Source: Nitrospirota bacterium
Lineage (GTDB): Bacteria; Nitrospirota; Nitrospiria; Nitrospirales; UBA8639
Direction: 5' to 3'
Length of the DNA: 7,903 nucleotides
Assembly (NCBI GenBank): GCA_029879555.1
Contig: JAOUQB010000098.1
Coordinates: 1-7,903 of the forward strand
A program made the translations under genes and the position numbers. Positions 6,172-7,903 of this stretch are shown in pieces. The notes under the pieces were generated by a model. The model searched no databases and was not told the DNA's origin. It was given only the letters and a program-made list of their open reading frames with translations. The stretch's first letter is position 1. Every line of letters starts with the position of its first letter.

Positions 6172-6199
6172 ATCATACAGCTTTCACCAGAAGAGTCAA
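6172..6199 (-). promoter_or_regulatory. Sigma70-type promoter for pal
   Basis: On the minus strand TTGACT (6194-6199, five of six) is followed after 16 bases by TATGAT (6172-6177, five of six). The predicted start point is near 6165, giving a leader of about 66 bases. A second TTGACA begins 6 bases further upstream but is 22 bases from this -10 box. The CCTTGAC arm of an inverted repeat abuts the -35 region. Confidence 0.55.
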
Positions 6200-6200
6200 T

Positions 6201-6234
6201 GTCAAGGCTCTCTAGTTTTCGGCTACACCTTGAC
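6201..6234. repeat. Inverted repeat GTCAAGG-N20-CCTTGAC between divergent promoters
   Basis: Perfect 7-base arms lie at 6201-6207 and 6228-6234, separated by 20 bases. On the plus strand GG and nine T (6237-6245) follow, which looks like a rho-independent terminator, although no plus-strand gene ends here. Each arm also supplies or touches a TTGAC -35 element of one of two outward-facing promoters. The symmetry may thus be an operator or simply reflect paired -35 boxes. A terminator or attenuator for a short plus-strand RNA remains possible, but the 20-base loop makes the stem weak. Confidence 0.6.
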
Positions 6235-6259
6235 GGTTTTTTTTTCACCTAGGTATGAT
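6230..6259 (+). promoter_or_regulatory. Sigma70-type promoter for the ABC transporter genes, with T9 in its spacer
   Basis: TTGACG (6230-6235, five of six) is followed after 18 bases by TATGAT (6254-6259, five of six). The spacer contains nine consecutive T (6237-6245). The predicted start point is near 6266, giving a leader of about 70 bases before the ATG at 6336. The spacer is one base longer than the 17-base optimum, so loss of one T would be expected to strengthen the promoter. Confidence 0.5.
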
Positions 6260-6335
6260 TTCATTTCTACGCAAGACTACTCTCTGAACACCAACTCCTT
6301 CCCACTTCACTGGTCCATTCCATTTTGAGACAAAA

Positions 6336-7271
6336 ATGATCAACGTTCAACATGTGACAAAACAGTATGGCCCGGTCAAGGCACTCGATGATATTTCCTT
6401 TTCGATTCACAAAGGAGAAATCGTCGCATTTTTGGGACCGAACGGAGCAGGCAAAACGACCACCATGCGGATTTTGACCGGCTTCATGCCCCCTACCTCC
6501 GGGACAGTGAAGATTGCCGGGTTCGACTGCTTAGAGGAACCATGGGAAGTGAAAAAGCATATTGGGTATCTTCCGGAAACCCCTCCGCTCTACTTGGAAC
6601 TCACGGTCAAAGAATATTTGATATTTGTGGGTCGCATTAAACGATTAGACCAAGACCAATTACAGAAACGCATGGAAATTATAATCAACCAAACCGGGTT
6701 AGCCGAAGTTCAGGGCCGCGTGATCGGGCATTTGTCGCGGGGCTATCGTCAGCGGGTGGGGTTGGCTCAAGCCCTTATTCATAACCCACCGGTATTAATT
6801 TTGGATGAACCGACCACGGGGTTAGACCCGAATCAAATCATTGAAATTCGTGACCTGATCAAAAGCTTGGCAGGGTCGCATACGATTATTCTGAGTACCC
6901 ATTTATTGGCGGAGGCGACCGCCATTTGTCAAAAAGTCATCATTATTCATCGAGGCCAAATCGTCGCCATCGATTCTCCAGAACATTTAGGCGCGAAGCT
7001 GCGTCAGTCTGAAATGTTGAACCTTACCGTCAAACAGACTGATCCAGGTTTACTAGAAGCGCTCAGTAAGATTCCAGGGGTGATGCATGTCTCTAATGGA
7101 CCTGAACCCAATACCTATGTCATCGAAACACAGATTGGAGAGGATGCTCGAGAAGAACTTACCAAATTGGTCGTCAACCGAGGTGCCGGACTCCTAGAAC
7201 TATCCACCCAAACGGTGAGCCTGGAAGATGTTTTTAAAGTACTGACCAAAACGGATAAACCCGATGCCTAA
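6336..7271 (+). CDS. ABC-2 type transporter ATP-binding protein (GldA-like)
   Basis: This is a 311-residue cytoplasmic ATPase subunit. The nucleotide-binding domain is complete: Walker A GPNGAGKT (34-41), a Q-loop region reading GYLPE (77-81) as is usual in this subfamily, signature LSRGYRQR (133-140), Walker B VLILDEP (153-159), D-loop GLDP (162-165) and switch His189 in STH. Residues after about 230 form the C-terminal extension common in ABC-2 exporter ATPases (GldA/CcmA/drug-export type). It would energise the membrane permease whose gene starts 51 bases downstream on the same strand. The GldA-like label rests on overall resemblance and on the GldF-like permease partner. The substrate is unknown, and gliding motility is not implied outside Bacteroidota. 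The ATG at 6336 has a weak GAG about 7 bases upstream; the N-terminus MINVQHVTKQYG fits the family start. Confidence 0.93.
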   Translation: MINVQHVTKQYGPVKALDDISFSIHKGEIVAFLGPNGAGKTTTMRILTGFMPPTSGTVKIAGFDCLEEPWEVKKHIGYLPETPPLYLELTVKEYLIFVGRIKRLDQDQLQKRMEIIINQTGLAEVQGRVIGHLSRGYRQRVGLAQALIHNPPVLILDEPTTGLDPNQIIEIRDLIKSLAGSHTIILSTHLLAEATAICQKVIIIHRGQIVAIDSPEHLGAKLRQSEMLNLTVKQTDPGLLEALSKIPGVMHVSNGPEPNTYVIETQIGEDAREELTKLVVNRGAGLLELSTQTVSLEDVFKVLTKTDKPDA

Positions 7272-7322
7272 GTCCCGACACAGCAATGGACGAGCCAGAA
7301 ACTCTCAGAACCTAGACTGATC

Positions 7323-7903
7323 ATGACCCCTGTTCAAACCATTATTGCTAAAGAATTGCGGAGCTTCTTCGTCTCCCCGGTCGTCTACGTCATCGGAGCG
7401 ATCTTTTTGGCCGTCGTCGGACTTCTGGCCTATCAAGCCGTCGCCAACGCCAGCAATCAAGCCCTTCGACTCATGCAATTACAAAACACCTATGCGCAAC
7501 TCAATCTCAATGAAATGATTTTTCGACCTCTGTTTCAAAGTATGAACCTGATCCTCATGATTATTTTACCATTACTCACCATGCGGCTTTTTGCCGAAGA
7601 ACGAAAGTTGCGGACATTTGAATTACTCCTGACCTCGCCCATTGGCGTGAATGAAATTGTGTCAGGAAAATTTTTGAGCGTGGTGATGGTCTATGCCGGG
7701 CTGTTATCACTCACCAGCCTGATTCCGATCACGCTTTCTGCGTATGCCACGTTCGACTGGCAGCCAATTTACCTGGGCTACCTGGCGCTCCTTCTCCAAG
7801 GGGCGCTGATGTTGGCCATTGGCCTGTTTGCTTCCGCCTTAACAGAAAACCAGATCATCGCAGCCTTTCTAAGTTTTGGCGTCATCTTGGGTCTCTGGGT
7901 GCT
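7323..7903 (+). CDS. ABC-2 type transporter permease, GldF-like (cut by window edge)
   Basis: From the ATG at 7323 the frame is open to the window end, giving 193 residues. It starts MTPVQTIIAKELRSFFVSP, the typical KEL-x-x-(F/Y)F-x-(S/T)P opening of GldF/NosY-type permeases. Membrane segments are visible at about 18-38, 70-88, 112-138, 148-170 and 176-193. The cytoplasmic loop between the second and third segments reads RLFAEERKLRTFELLLTSP (88-106), the E-E-R-x-x-(R/G)T-x-E-x-L-L-(T/S)-(S/A)P signature of ABC-2 membrane proteins. No in-frame alternative start occurs between the ATPase stop and this ATG. The ribosome site is poor, so translation may depend on coupling with the upstream ATPase gene 51 bases away. 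It should form the transmembrane channel with that ATPase. At about 240 residues for the family, roughly 50 residues lie outside the window. Confidence 0.92.
   Translation, partial: MTPVQTIIAKELRSFFVSPVVYVIGAIFLAVVGLLAYQAVANASNQALRLMQLQNTYAQLNLNEMIFRPLFQSMNLILMIILPLLTMRLFAEERKLRTFELLLTSPIGVNEIVSGKFLSVVMVYAGLLSLTSLIPITLSAYATFDWQPIYLGYLALLLQGALMLAIGLFASALTENQIIAAFLSFGVILGLWV

Noticed and set aside
7263..7320. Short frame MPKSRHSNGRARNSQNLD overlapping the ATPase 3' end and ending just before the permease ATG
   Set aside because: It has no ribosome site and no features; a short gap with chance openness explains it.

Overview
The window reads as ordinary chromosomal DNA of a Gram-negative bacterium. 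It carries an outer-membrane lipoprotein of the Pal family, an ElyC-type envelope protein and sugar-nucleotide genes for surface polysaccharide. Base composition is balanced, close to half G+C by eye. Two features point to Nitrospirota, possibly a lower-GC Nitrospira: the style of the fibronectin-III-like lipoprotein (a VSYVEPTTNANG-type stretch), and a dispersed-repeat-like element with GGCGGTTCAAAAAAG / CTTTTTTCAACAGCC ends that I associate from memory with Nitrospira intergenic regions. This assignment is an inference and was not tested by any search.

Layout. Positions 1-2389 (minus strand) hold a sugar module transcribed leftward: a KdsC-like HAD phosphatase, then the bifunctional mannose-6-phosphate isomerase / GDP-mannose pyrophosphorylase (manC type), then the first 64 codons of a phosphomannomutase/phosphoglucomutase that leaves the window at base 1. 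ManC and the mutase together give the complete route from fructose-6-phosphate to GDP-mannose. Positions 2562-3095 (plus) encode a small lipoprotein with a Pro/Thr-rich linker and a fibronectin-III-like domain. It converges on a second small lipoprotein (3138-3491, minus). Upstream of that lies an ElyC/DUF218-family membrane protein (3626-4417, minus), with a run of ten C (read on the minus strand) between the two.

Positions 4418-4896 form a 479-base gap with no credible protein gene. It holds a possible elyC promoter and a 142-base imperfect inverted-repeat element (4664-4805). Next come a small secreted Cys-containing protein of unknown function (4897-5265, minus) and a stand-alone Pal-type lipoprotein (5458-6099, minus). 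From 6336 the coding strand switches: a GldA-like ABC-2 transporter ATPase (6336-7271) and the start of its GldF-like permease (7323 to the window edge). The pal/ABC divergent gap contains two good back-to-back sigma70-type promoters. Their -35 elements sit in or beside a 7-base inverted repeat, and nine T lie in the spacer of the plus-strand promoter.

The common theme is the cell envelope: precursors for surface glycans, outer-membrane lipoproteins, an envelope-integrity factor and an exporter. I do not see a clearly new multi-gene system. The points most worth a second look are the two homopolymer tracts placed where slippage could alter expression, the palindromic repeat element, a short ORF overlapping the manC start, and the two unassigned cysteine-containing small envelope proteins.
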